Shown piece by piece: positions 25,269-34,334 of a stretch of 64,000 nucleotides of DNA. The position numbers and the translations under genes are program-made. Position 1 is the stretch's first letter. Each line of letters opens with the position of its first letter. Below the pieces are notes generated by a model. That model was not told the origin of the DNA. It was given only the letters and a program-made list of their open reading frames with translations, and ran no database searches. Source of the DNA: Methanocorpusculum parvum (GTDB lineage Archaea > Halobacteriota > Methanomicrobia > Methanomicrobiales > Methanocorpusculaceae); assembly GCA_002287215.1 (NCBI GenBank), contig LMVO01000045.1:1-64000 (forward strand), written 5' to 3'.

Positions 25269-27004
25269 CAGATTCCTCCCGCATATGCCGTATTTTCGCT
25301 TTTGCCTGAGAATTCGATTACAACCGAGGCATATACATTTCGGGAAAATATGCCTATCGCATAATGTCCCGGCGGATAGATTCTGCTTGTATCATATGTA
25401 TCTGCATTTGTGTGGCCCTGCCATCCGGTAATTTCCACTAATGCAACACTGCCGTCATCGCCGATTTTATAAACTGCGATGTTCAGATCGGCATACGGCG
25501 TCATATAGTCCATATCCGTATCAAGAACGTTCTGATCATAGATTCCGTCGATAGTGTAGGTTATTCTCCAGGGTGTTTCGATTACCTGCTCTGCTGTCCC
25601 GGCCGGGGTATACAACGTTCCCGGAGTTCCTTTTACTGTCAGGAAATGTTCATAGAGTTTCCATTTGTCGTAGAGGATATCCCATGAGATGCCTGACGGA
25701 TACCACGTGCTTTCCAGATATTTCTGTGCATTTTTCTGCTGTTCGACCCCCAGGTAATAATCGGCATTCATTTCCGAGACATAGATCGGCGAGTAAACCG
25801 GATGGCCTGCCGCCCAGAATTTTCCCCCGGTAAGAGTTGAGTCTGTTGTTGGAAATTCAGTTGACAGGTCCAGATCAAGGAGTAATCCGAGGTCAAGTTG
25901 GTCTTTATGTGAAGAGTCGCATGAGTTCATGCTCCAGAGTATGTAGGTCTGAATAACGACCGGTGTCTGTGAATTATACGCAGAGACCGGTGTCCCTTTC
26001 GAGGCAGTATCTGCAATCCAAACTGTTTTTACCGGCACGGTCCACGAAGCATTTTCTATCGTGTAGGTAATTTTTTCGTTGGCGCCGATGTTTTGTGGGA
26101 AGTCAGGCGTGAATTCTGCCGAGAAGGAATTGGATGACGGAACATAGCGTGCATATCCAAGGGATCCGGACAGATTACCTATATTCCAGGTTCCCTTCCC
26201 TGCATACCATCCTTCGGTATCTTTGCCGGATGGATTTACTGCGTTAGTAACTCCGTATAGTGGATATACCGTCGTTTTTTCAGCGCTGACACTAACTGTC
26301 TGTTTAGGATACGTCGTGTTTACTCCGTAGATCATTCCGTTTTCCGGGTCTGTTCCAATCAGTCCAAGGGCTGTTGCTTCCGGAATTATTGTGAGGCGGT
26401 CATATTTCAGCGGGTAATACAAAAGTGCCGATGCATATCCCATCTCTTCTAAAAGAGCTGATGCCAGAATAGACAGATCTTCGGAATCACCTGTCTCATC
26501 CGCAAGGGTAACTACCGGTGCCCGAGGATAATTCGATGAATGTCCGGTTTCTTTGTCTGTCTGGTAAGAGAGGGACTTAACAAACGAAAGCACGAAATTT
26601 ATCGTATCTTCACTTTCATACGAATTTTTCTTTGCAATCTCGGAAAGCTGCCGTGCTGTATCGGCAATACAGCCGCCGTCTCCGGAGATGATGATATAGT
26701 TGCTCAAATCATTCGGGATGTCTGTTCCTCCAAAATCGGTGTTGTACCTGTTGTATGCATCTTTGGTTACCAGAACTGTTACGATGTTTTTAACACCGTT
26801 GTACTCCCATTCAAATGTTTTCACCCCCCAGGGTCCGGTTTGTTCCGTTATGTTTTCCGGATTATCTGCGTGTTGTTCCGGTGTAAATTGGGAAAATCCT
26901 CCGTTTCCAAAAAAGATGATGGCGGCAACCGTTATTACTATAACAATTCCCATTCCAATGATCAGATTCCGGAATGTTTTTTTGCTAAGCTGTATGGATG
27001 CCAT
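25268..27004 (-). CDS. Membrane-anchored transglutaminase-fold protein with altered active site
   Basis: A 578-residue protein with an N-terminal membrane anchor (about 13-32) and a large outside region. Residues about 125-200 read as a transglutaminase-like domain: TINFVLSFVKSLSYQTD, PRAPVVTLADETGDSEDLSILASALLEEMGY. In the family the motif is GDCED with the catalytic Cys; here residue 174 is Ser, and no clear catalytic His follows. The rest is beta-rich and unknown. The gene lies between the surface protein and the ATPase with overlapping ends, so it belongs to the pilus system, perhaps as a structural or binding protein. Confidence 0.75.
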   Translation of the reverse strand: MASIQLSKKTFRNLIIGMGIVIVITVAAIIFFGNGGFSQFTPEQHADNPENITEQTGPWGVKTFEWEYNGVKNIVTVLVTKDAYNRYNTDFGGTDIPNDLSNYIIISGDGGCIADTARQLSEIAKKNSYESEDTINFVLSFVKSLSYQTDKETGHSSNYPRAPVVTLADETGDSEDLSILASALLEEMGYASALLYYPLKYDRLTIIPEATALGLIGTDPENGMIYGVNTTYPKQTVSVSAEKTTVYPLYGVTNAVNPSGKDTEGWYAGKGTWNIGNLSGSLGYARYVPSSNSFSAEFTPDFPQNIGANEKITYTIENASWTVPVKTVWIADTASKGTPVSAYNSQTPVVIQTYILWSMNSCDSSHKDQLDLGLLLDLDLSTEFPTTDSTLTGGKFWAAGHPVYSPIYVSEMNADYYLGVEQQKNAQKYLESTWYPSGISWDILYDKWKLYEHFLTVKGTPGTLYTPAGTAEQVIETPWRITYTIDGIYDQNVLDTDMDYMTPYADLNIAVYKIGDDGSVALVEITGWQGHTNADTYDTSRIYPPGHYAIGIFSRNVYASVVIEFSGKSENTAYAGGI

Positions 27005-29440
27005 TCACTTCCTCCTGAGATAGGGGACAAGTCCCGCAAAAATTGCCGGGACAACGTAAATAAAGCCGGATGATTTTGTCTGGGTAGGGATAGGTGTTGA
27101 AACCGGCAGATTTGTCTGCACCGGTTCCGGTGTCTGCTGGGTGGTTAGGGCTGGATCATATGTTTCACCGGTAACCGTTGAGTCAACTTCCGATTCCCCT
27201 CCAACGGTAAATGTCATGGCGGTTGTAACCCCGGTGTCGATGTTGGTGACTTTTGCTTCATAGGTTCCCGGGAACCAGGTTGACGTATCAATTTCACCAA
27301 ACGAGAAGGGACGCGACATATACTTTGCATAGGGAGATACAGATGACGGTTGTATCCGTTCTGTTGGGATCATCATTGCTATGTTGTTGTCCGGATTTTC
27401 AAAATCAAGTCTCTGAATCTTCAGACTGAAGGTGTCATCGGTGTAGTAATTCGTGGTTCCTTGAATTGTTATGGTGGTTCCAATGGGGGTGTTTCCCAAT
27501 TGGGTTATTTCGATCCTTGGTTTTTCAATAGTAAATTCCGTGATAACATACAAATCGTCTGAATTGGGATCGGAGATCGCATTTGTTAAGGTATATGCAG
27601 CATTATCAGACTGCTGTGTTCCAAGATTGGCACTGCTGCCCCAGGCTGTGTTAATTACGCTGAAAGATCCTCCGGTTATATCCGGCGTTACGTCAAATAC
27701 AGCGTTTGGACCGGGATGCTGAAGGATAAGATAGTATGTTCCCGGACCGAGATCATAGGAAAACGACCGGTTGTATTCAAAACTCGTTGTTCCCTGAGGG
27801 GCAAAAAGTCCGAACATTGAGGTGTCTTCGATCAGTAGATACTTTGATTTCATATCCGCATATCTGAAGTTTGATCCAATGATGTACCAGCGGACGTCAC
27901 CATACATACCTCCCTTTGTTCCCGGACTCCCTCTTGCAGAGATATTATAGCGAAGATAATCACCTTGGGTAAAGTAACCACTATTGGTCTCGTCGGATTT
28001 TGCGTGAATGCTCTGGTCACTTATCACATAATCATGAGATATATCACTGCTGTATCCCTTCCCCTTCGGTGTGCTGCTTTCTCTGTATCCATAGGGTTGG
28101 AGATTGGCATGTATCGTGTAGGTTCCCGGTTCAAATCCGCTGGTGATCCACCCTCCCTCCCATAAATTAAGCACTATGCTGTAGGTAAATATGGTAAATG
28201 TTGATGGATCTCCGTCAACGACGGGTGTTCCAGTCAGACTCACACCATTTTCAGGAAGGTTTGGTCCGGTTATATAGAAATAAATATCAACATTGGATAG
28301 TGCACCTTTTACCGTGCCGGAAAGTTTGATGTAATCGCCTTCTGCAAAGAGACCAGATACGGCATCACTTGGCGGGGCATCAAATATCAGCGAAATGGTG
28401 GTTGCAGCAACAGTAATCGATGCACTTTTTACTGTGCCCGATCCCGAGGCCGTTATCGGATAATTGCCGGCCGATGCATTGGCGGGTACCGTTATTGGAA
28501 GGGACACGGTCCCATTCCATCCGGGTGTCGCGGTAATTGTATGAGCATCAATGATGACCACTCCCTCGGCAGGATTAAAATAAGGTGTGTCGCTTCCGGT
28601 TTCAGAAAGTACAACAGTATAGGCAGTAAAGGGGATGCCGGTCAATACAGCCGTGCCGGTGTTGCCTGCAGCAATATTTGCTCCGGTAAGACTGAAAGTA
28701 CTTTGTACTGCAGTAAAGGAGTATTGAATTTGTGTTTTTTGTGTTGGAAGACCGTTCAACTCTATGTTAAATGAAATCGTGACCGGTGTTGAGTCTCCGG
28801 CAGGGATCAGGGACTGATCAACCAGTTTAAATGCATAATTCGCATTGGTTTTATCGGTCGGATCGGGTACATTCCTGAGTGACTGAGTGCTGCCCCCGAT
28901 ATTTGTAATCTCCTGCGTCTGAACCCCTGTCTGGGTATTTGTGATAGTGAATCCGTTCCAGTTTCCATTTAGTTGATCAGGATGGAGATTACTTCCGGAA
29001 ATATAAAAGACAACTTGAGCTGCTTTTGAGATCGAGTTCGGATTTGAGTCGGTAACAGTAGTTGCATAAGGAGTCACTGCGATTTTCCCAAGATTAAGTT
29101 CCGCGATAGTGCATACCGCAAATCCCAGTCTGCCAATGGAATTATTCCATGCTCCATATGTTCCCGGAGCCTGTGTTTGTCCAACCGAAGCGATCTGATT
29201 TATGAGGGCAATCTGATCTCCGTCAGTTACATGCTGAAGGTAGTCGACAGTATAACCTCCACTTGAAAATGCTGAAAAATCCAGATTATTTTCTCCTCGA
29301 TACACCGTATCACTCAGATTTATTCCTGCATTCTCACCCGCTGCAGTTGCATATCTTGCCGATACCGTTCCGGTAAACAGACAAAGTATGATTCCTGCAA
29401 GGAGTATAATTGAAATAATATTTTTCGTATTCACAGACAT
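27005..29440 (-). CDS. Large surface protein, DUF3821-type, with C-terminal anchor
   Basis: An 811-residue secreted protein: signal peptide (about 1-30, ending VSARYA), an N-terminal domain of the DUF3821 type seen in Methanomicrobiales surface proteins (DTVYRGENNLDFS and later), several Ig-like or beta-sandwich segments, a Pro/Thr-rich stalk (PEPVQTNLPVSTPIPTQT) and a C-terminal hydrophobic helix ending YLRRK. The ATG at 29440 has a strong AGGAGG site. It is the first gene of the eight-gene minus-strand operon, so it may be an adhesin or cell-surface partner of the pilus. Confidence 0.78.
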   Translation of the reverse strand: MSVNTKNIISIILLAGIILCLFTGTVSARYATAAGENAGINLSDTVYRGENNLDFSAFSSGGYTVDYLQHVTDGDQIALINQIASVGQTQAPGTYGAWNNSIGRLGFAVCTIAELNLGKIAVTPYATTVTDSNPNSISKAAQVVFYISGSNLHPDQLNGNWNGFTITNTQTGVQTQEITNIGGSTQSLRNVPDPTDKTNANYAFKLVDQSLIPAGDSTPVTISFNIELNGLPTQKTQIQYSFTAVQSTFSLTGANIAAGNTGTAVLTGIPFTAYTVVLSETGSDTPYFNPAEGVVIIDAHTITATPGWNGTVSLPITVPANASAGNYPITASGSGTVKSASITVAATTISLIFDAPPSDAVSGLFAEGDYIKLSGTVKGALSNVDIYFYITGPNLPENGVSLTGTPVVDGDPSTFTIFTYSIVLNLWEGGWITSGFEPGTYTIHANLQPYGYRESSTPKGKGYSSDISHDYVISDQSIHAKSDETNSGYFTQGDYLRYNISARGSPGTKGGMYGDVRWYIIGSNFRYADMKSKYLLIEDTSMFGLFAPQGTTSFEYNRSFSYDLGPGTYYLILQHPGPNAVFDVTPDITGGSFSVINTAWGSSANLGTQQSDNAAYTLTNAISDPNSDDLYVITEFTIEKPRIEITQLGNTPIGTTITIQGTTNYYTDDTFSLKIQRLDFENPDNNIAMMIPTERIQPSSVSPYAKYMSRPFSFGEIDTSTWFPGTYEAKVTNIDTGVTTAMTFTVGGESEVDSTVTGETYDPALTTQQTPEPVQTNLPVSTPIPTQTKSSGFIYVVPAIFAGLVPYLRRK

Positions 29441-29485
29441 TGTCCTCCTGCTTCCGATGTAAAGGATGCATATGATCTGCATCAA

Positions 29486-29728
29486 AACGCAGAAAGCAAG
29501 TTAATTTAAGTTTGCACCATTTATTGTGAATTTTATTTTATTAATTATTTGTACGTTAGATATGCTTTGCATATCTGAAATCATGTCTGATAAGCATATT
29601 TAATCACCAAATATGATTTCAATCCTGATTTGCAATTTATTTATATTGTTTTTAATCTAATATGTGACTGCAAAAAATTATTTTAGTTATACTCAATTAA
29701 TATGATTTAATTGGGTGGGGAAAATCGT
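29486..29728. promoter_or_regulatory. Divergent promoter region between the two pilin operons
   Basis: This AT-rich region separates the minus-strand pilus operon from six plus-strand pilin genes. It holds two perfect inverted repeats: AGATATGC/GCATATCT (29558-29565, 29569-29576) and TGAAATCAT/ATGATTTCA (29576-29584, 29613-29621). Candidate TATA boxes are TTTATTTATATTG (about 29634-29647) and TTATACTC (29686-29693) for the plus strand, and an A/T-rich box near 29500 for the minus strand. The repeats are placed as operators for a shared regulator. Confidence 0.5.
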
Positions 29729-30364
29729 ATGAAAAAAACAAAGATGTTGAAAAAACACAGATCCGATCGGGATTCTGCAGTATCTCCGGTTGTCGGTGTT
29801 ATGCTGATGCTGGTTGTAACAATTATTGTTGCAGCCCTTGTCGCAGCATTTGCCGGCGGTATCGGAACGACAACAGAAGCTGCACCTACAGCCTCACTTG
29901 ATGTTTCTCTCTTCATAGGGCAGGGTTCTGCCATGATTGAAAACATTGCCGGGGATACGCTGCCGACGAAAGATTTGCTGATCACCGTATCGTATGGCGT
30001 TCCGGTAAAGTTTGCCAATAAGGCTTTGGATCACGGCGGAGAAACGATCATCCACACGATCGACGGCAGACTCGAACCTACAGCTGAAAACGACCTTAAC
30101 ACAACATTGGCAGACTATCCATTTGTGTATCAGATCACCAACAACAATGCGACCGTCAGTAAACGAACGGTAAACAATCAGCTCTTTGGTCAGGCTGATT
30201 TGGTTTCAGGGAGTTCCATTGCTTTTGATTTGAATTATTTCGCAGGTTTCGATACTACGAAAGCAAAAACATACGGCATAGACACCGGAACCAGGTTCCA
30301 TGTAACGATCGTTCACATTCCGACCAGCACCGTCATTTATGACAAGGATGTGAGAATCCAATGA
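29729..30364 (+). CDS. Archaeal type IV pilin (tandem pilin 1 of 6)
   Basis: A 211-residue protein with a charged leader (MKKTKMLKKHRSDRD), then SAVSPVVGVMLMLVVTIIVA and an extracellular beta-rich domain. The leader is the longest and most basic of the six. The ATG at 29729 follows GGTGGGG; a TTG six codons upstream is a less likely start. It overlaps pilin 2 by 4 bases. It is a candidate major pilin by position, which is inference. Confidence 0.9.
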   Translation: MKKTKMLKKHRSDRDSAVSPVVGVMLMLVVTIIVAALVAAFAGGIGTTTEAAPTASLDVSLFIGQGSAMIENIAGDTLPTKDLLITVSYGVPVKFANKALDHGGETIIHTIDGRLEPTAENDLNTTLADYPFVYQITNNNATVSKRTVNNQLFGQADLVSGSSIAFDLNYFAGFDTTKAKTYGIDTGTRFHVTIVHIPTSTVIYDKDVRIQ

Positions 30365-31038
30365 AATCCAAAAACAAAGAGTCCGGGGTCTCCCCGGTTG
30401 TCGGCGTTATGCTGATGCTGGTTGTAACGATCATTATTGCAGCAGTAGTAGGGATGGTTGCATCCAATTATGTCGGAAGTACGGAGGCATCGCCTATGAC
30501 AAGGATCAACTATCTTGGTTCTGTTCAGGGAAATGATTTTGAAAACGGCTTTTTAGGCGAAGTCGGCCTTCTTTTTGAAAATGCCGGCGGTGAAAATATT
30601 GTCCTGACAAATCTGGAGATCACTCTGCAGGAAAATACCCGTGGTGTTGTGAATGAAACGACAATTACGTTTAATGACGCTCCGTCAACCGCGATTTCCG
30701 GCATCCTGACACCCGGAGAAGCCCGTCTGTCTACTACACCGTCGGCCAAAAAGGTTGACTACCGGATGAAAAAGGTAGGCGTCACGATGTCATACGGGAA
30801 GTATCTTGCGTATCAGACCATTGAGCCGGGAGACCGCTTCATCATTTATGCCGACCGGATTATCCAAAGTGATACATCAAAGTACAGTCAGCTCTACATG
30901 GTTGCAACGAGAGACGGCACATACTCGGAAGGATTTTTCGAGATTGGTCCGGGAACGGTTTACACAATTAAAGATACATCAACGGGCAATGTCATTGCAT
31001 CGGGTGATCTGTCCGGAAAGGTGTATGATTATATCTGA
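30361..31038 (+). CDS. Archaeal type IV pilin (tandem pilin 2 of 6)
   Basis: A 225-residue protein, MKSKNKESGVSPVVGVMLML then a hydrophobic helix, with a C-terminal domain unlike that of pilin 1 (ENAGGENIVLTNLEITL, RFIIYADRI). This C-terminal layout, with a charge-flanked beta motif and an ending TVYTIKDTSTGNVIASGDL, recurs in pilin 4 and in the minus-strand pilin at 19530-19991. A 17-base gap follows before pilin 3. Confidence 0.9.
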   Translation: MKSKNKESGVSPVVGVMLMLVVTIIIAAVVGMVASNYVGSTEASPMTRINYLGSVQGNDFENGFLGEVGLLFENAGGENIVLTNLEITLQENTRGVVNETTITFNDAPSTAISGILTPGEARLSTTPSAKKVDYRMKKVGVTMSYGKYLAYQTIEPGDRFIIYADRIIQSDTSKYSQLYMVATRDGTYSEGFFEIGPGTVYTIKDTSTGNVIASGDLSGKVYDYI

Positions 31039-31055
31039 AACAGGAGTGTTGAACA

Positions 31056-31745
31056 ATGAACATTATGAAAAAAACACATAATTCACAAAAAGACAGCGCA
31101 GTATCCCCTGTTATAGGAGTTATGCTGATGCTGGTCGTAACCATCGTTATTGCTGCATTTGTAGCAACATTTGCCGGGGGTCTGTTTTCAACATCTGAAG
31201 CAGCGCCGGTTGCATCGATAGACGTAAAAATTCTCTACAACTCCGGATATACCGGAAACGATTGTGTCATGTATATCGAAAATCTAGGCGGAGATTCCAT
31301 CTCCACATCGGATCTGCGGATCTTGACCTATTATACATCCAAGACCGGTTCAAAGGCGGGGACTATCAAAGGTGATCGTACAGCAATGAATACCAGATCA
31401 ATTACCGTTACCAATTCAACTGGAGCAACAGGTCAGAAAATCGTTGCACCGATTCTCTTAAATGCGGCATATGGTGACGCTGCAACTGATAACACTGCCA
31501 TAAACTTCGGCAACTACAATTTTGCACCTGGAACGATCATGAGTACCTACAGCAATGAAGGAACTGCCTACATTCTTATGGGTCAGACAAGTTCCGCAAA
31601 TCAGCTGAAATATCTTAACAAATATGATGGCGACACCATCAATGACGGCTATACTGACTTTGGAATTGGATCAAACGTGCACGTTGAAATTCTCCATACC
31701 CCGTCGAACAGTGTTTTGTACAGCAAGGATGTGATCGTAGCATGA
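31056..31745 (+). CDS. Archaeal type IV pilin (tandem pilin 3 of 6)
   Basis: A 229-residue protein with N-terminus MNIMKKTHNSQKDSAVSP followed by the VIGVMLMLVVTIVIA helix. The body shares with pilin 1 the ending of the type HVEILHTPSNSVLYSKDV, so pilins 1, 3 and 5 appear to be one subgroup and 2, 4 and 6 another. It overlaps pilin 4 by 4 bases. Confidence 0.9.
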   Translation: MNIMKKTHNSQKDSAVSPVIGVMLMLVVTIVIAAFVATFAGGLFSTSEAAPVASIDVKILYNSGYTGNDCVMYIENLGGDSISTSDLRILTYYTSKTGSKAGTIKGDRTAMNTRSITVTNSTGATGQKIVAPILLNAAYGDAATDNTAINFGNYNFAPGTIMSTYSNEGTAYILMGQTSSANQLKYLNKYDGDTINDGYTDFGIGSNVHVEILHTPSNSVLYSKDVIVA

Positions 31746-32395
31746 AATTCATGACAAAAGATTCTGCAGTTTCACCGGTTGTCGGTGTTATGCTGATGCT
31801 GGTTGTAACAATTATTGTTGCAGCAGTAGTTGCAGCATTTGTCGGCGGCATTACGAGCGATGAACAGATCGCGCCAAGCGTCAATTTTGATGTGTCCTAT
31901 GCAGCAGGTATTTCAGATGCCGATAAAACGAACAGCGTGCCGGATTATTCTTCATCGGCATCAAAAAACAACGGATTTGTCTTCAAACTTCTTGGGGGGG
32001 ACTCTGTTCAGCTTGATAAGATAAAAATCATGCTGACAAGCGACGGGTCGTCGATAACGTTTGATCCAAGTATCTATCGTGATCAGACAAGTCCTGTCGT
32101 AAATGAGGCAGCTATTGATGTAATGCTTGGAACCGATAAGACAAGCGAGACCTACTTTGCGGTTGCCAATAATCTGGACACGACAATTTCGGTTGGTGAG
32201 TCATTTATTCTTCTTGCTGACGGATATTACGACAACACAGATGATGTATCTGCTGTTAAAACGGGAAAATTCCTTCTCTGGACCCCGGCAACGGGCGGCA
32301 GATTTGTCGTTCAGGAACATGTTCCGGTAACCTATACGATATTCGACACAATTACCGGCAAGCAGATCCAGAAAGGAACAATCACCATCAACTGA
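31742..32395 (+). CDS. Archaeal type IV pilin (tandem pilin 4 of 6)
   Basis: A 217-residue protein with a very short leader (MKFMTKD) before SAVSPVVGVMLMLVVTI. The body contains GFVFKLLGGDSVQLDKIKIML and ends with VTYTIFDTITGKQIQKGTI, related to pilin 2. Translation is coupled to pilin 3 through an ATGA overlap. Confidence 0.9.
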   Translation: MKFMTKDSAVSPVVGVMLMLVVTIIVAAVVAAFVGGITSDEQIAPSVNFDVSYAAGISDADKTNSVPDYSSSASKNNGFVFKLLGGDSVQLDKIKIMLTSDGSSITFDPSIYRDQTSPVVNEAAIDVMLGTDKTSETYFAVANNLDTTISVGESFILLADGYYDNTDDVSAVKTGKFLLWTPATGGRFVVQEHVPVTYTIFDTITGKQIQKGTITIN

Positions 32396-33118
32396 ATGGA
32401 TGTGAAGAGAATGCGAACAGATAATGAAAAAAATGACGGGGTATCCCCGGTAGTCGGTGTTATGCTGATGCTGGTTGTAACGATCATTGTTGCAGCACTG
32501 GTCGCAGCATTTGCAGGAGGACTCGGCTCTGCAGCTACCCCTGCCCCTTCCGCAGGCTTTGACTTCACCATTCATGCCGGCGGAAAAACTGCCTCCTATC
32601 CTGGAGTTGTATGTGAAATACCGGTTGCTACTGGAGAATTTACCTCAAACCAGCTGAAGATTATTACGACTTATGTTGTTCCAGACACATACAACGGTGT
32701 CCCTCTCACGAATGCGGGAAAGACAATCACCCATACCATCACAGGTCAGGTTGAGGATTACGGCATTGATCTGAGCAGTGGAAGCGCCTCTGTAGGCTGG
32801 GGTTCAGCTCCGGTTTATTCTGCCTCTGATGATCCCTTTGTTCCAAAAACACAGGTTTATAATGCTCCAATTGTCGCAACCACCGGCAACGGTCTGACTG
32901 TGGGGTATGACATGAACGATTATCTCTACTTTGGAGGTAATGCTCCAATCGCAAGCGGTACTGAATGGTGGTTTAAGGAGATCGATCGATTCCTTGGTTT
33001 CCCAACCACAGAGAGGACGATTTATGGATTTACTGAAGGGTCAGTAGTTCACATAACGGTGATTCATGTTCCCTCGGGAACCGTACTCAGCGATCAGGAT
33101 GTGACTGCATTATGGTGA
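32396..33118 (+). CDS. Archaeal type IV pilin (tandem pilin 5 of 6)
   Basis: A 240-residue protein with NDGVSPVVGVMLMLVVTIIV at its N-terminus and a body ending HITVIHVPSGTVLSDQDV, like pilins 1 and 3. The ATG at 32396 directly follows the stop of pilin 4. An in-frame ATG at 32411, preceded by GGATGTG, would give a leader of more usual length and may be the true start. Confidence 0.88.
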   Translation: MDVKRMRTDNEKNDGVSPVVGVMLMLVVTIIVAALVAAFAGGLGSAATPAPSAGFDFTIHAGGKTASYPGVVCEIPVATGEFTSNQLKIITTYVVPDTYNGVPLTNAGKTITHTITGQVEDYGIDLSSGSASVGWGSAPVYSASDDPFVPKTQVYNAPIVATTGNGLTVGYDMNDYLYFGGNAPIASGTEWWFKEIDRFLGFPTTERTIYGFTEGSVVHITVIHVPSGTVLSDQDVTALW

Positions 33119-33123
33119 TTTCG

Positions 33124-33840
33124 ATGAAACGTTCAGGGGAAAAAGATGCAGGTGTATCGCCGGTTGTCGGTGTTATGCTTATGCTTGTTGTGACGATCAT
33201 TATTGCAGGCATTGTCAGCCTGACGGCAGCCGGTTTTATGGATTCAACCGGTACACAGACTGACGAGCCTCAAATCGAGTTTGTCGGTCTTTATACTGCA
33301 GGATACACAGCAGCAACGGTGAGTAGTATTGCCAAGCAGACATATCAGACGGAAGCAGCGGGTCTTTTGTTTAAGGTAGTCGGCGACAAGCCGGTTGATT
33401 TAACGAAGATGAAACTCTATCTTGCAAGCGGCCAGAGTTCCGGCGGCGGGGGGTCTGTTGACCTTGGCTATGATGACCCGGTTTCAACAGCCTATCTTCC
33501 TGGCGGTAGTAGTTGGAATGGAAGAAGTCAGATAATTCTCCCTCCGGAATACATGAGAGGCTATCGTATCGTGATGTTTGGTCTGAGTGAAGATGATCCG
33601 ACCATTCATAACACGATCGCAGATCCGGGAGATATGTTCATAGTTTCATGTGAGTACGTCAACCCCTCAAGTCCAAGTCTCGCTATCGGTCTGAGAAAAG
33701 ATGATGCAGACGGTAACACTGTTATCAGTGCCGGAATCGGCGCAAACGGTGATGCAATACTGACGCTGGTAAATGCCGAGACTGGATACGTGTATGTGAG
33801 ACATACGTTGATCGAATCGGATATGATCGCAACGGTTTAA
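33124..33840 (+). CDS. Archaeal type IV pilin (tandem pilin 6 of 6)
   Basis: A 238-residue protein, MKRSGEKDAGVSPVVGVMLM and a hydrophobic helix that is slightly divergent (IIIAGIVSLTAAGF). The body contains GLLFKVVGDKPVDLTKMKLYL, like pilins 2 and 4. The ATG at 33124 has GGTGA five bases upstream and overlaps no more than the last bases before the pilin 5 stop; an ATG at 33112 is the alternative. It is the last gene of the plus-strand pilin operon. Confidence 0.88.
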   Translation: MKRSGEKDAGVSPVVGVMLMLVVTIIIAGIVSLTAAGFMDSTGTQTDEPQIEFVGLYTAGYTAATVSSIAKQTYQTEAAGLLFKVVGDKPVDLTKMKLYLASGQSSGGGGSVDLGYDDPVSTAYLPGGSSWNGRSQIILPPEYMRGYRIVMFGLSEDDPTIHNTIADPGDMFIVSCEYVNPSSPSLAIGLRKDDADGNTVISAGIGANGDAILTLVNAETGYVYVRHTLIESDMIATV

Positions 33841-33872
33841 TTCTGATCTGCTCTCAAAACAGATTAACTGGG

Positions 33873-33901
33873 GAAGAATGCCCATTCTTCACCAATATTT
33901 T
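33873..33901 (+). terminator. Terminator of the tandem pilin operon
   Basis: A perfect 8-bp stem GAAGAATG/CATTCTTC (33873-33880, 33883-33890) with a 2-nt loop is followed by ACCAATATTTTT. Confidence 0.7.
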
Positions 33902-34334
33902 TCATCCAAAAAATAACTCCACATCCCCTTCATTTATGTGCGGATCTTCCATGCAGGGATGCATGGATGTATTTTACTTTCTGTGCGTGTTTCCGGCTGG
34001 TATTTTTTCTTATCAGTAATGGTTGGAACCCTGAACTGTACAGATGGCAGACCTTGGCAACGTATCCGTGATACCTGATATCTACATTACCTTGATTGGA
34101 ACATAAACTGCGCGCACATTTTGATAATGCATCATCCATAGTAAACGTAATTTATTTAATATTGCTCACAGGGTAATCTGAAAATCGTATATGTTTTCAT
34201 AAATATTGCCGATACTTCAGTTTTTATGTTTGGTATATTCATGTGTCTGGTGAAGAGCCATGAGCAATATATATATACGATTAAACAGATAATTTTTATT
34301 TAACTAAATATAATTGGATGAGCGCTGCGCAATT
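33902..34334 (+). promoter_or_regulatory. Intergenic region with promoter of the HTH-PAS gene
   Basis: No gene is supported in these 433 bases; a 69-codon minus-strand frame shows no family features. CAATATATATATACG at 34265-34279 is a strong TATA box, which would place the transcript start near 34300, about 35 bases before the ATG at 34335. The rest shows no clear structure. Confidence 0.45.

Noticed and set aside
19530-33840. Archaellum operon
   Set aside because: Pilin-like genes, an ATPase and a TadC-like protein are present, but no flaC-H type accessory genes, and the N-termini are of the SPVVG pilin kind.
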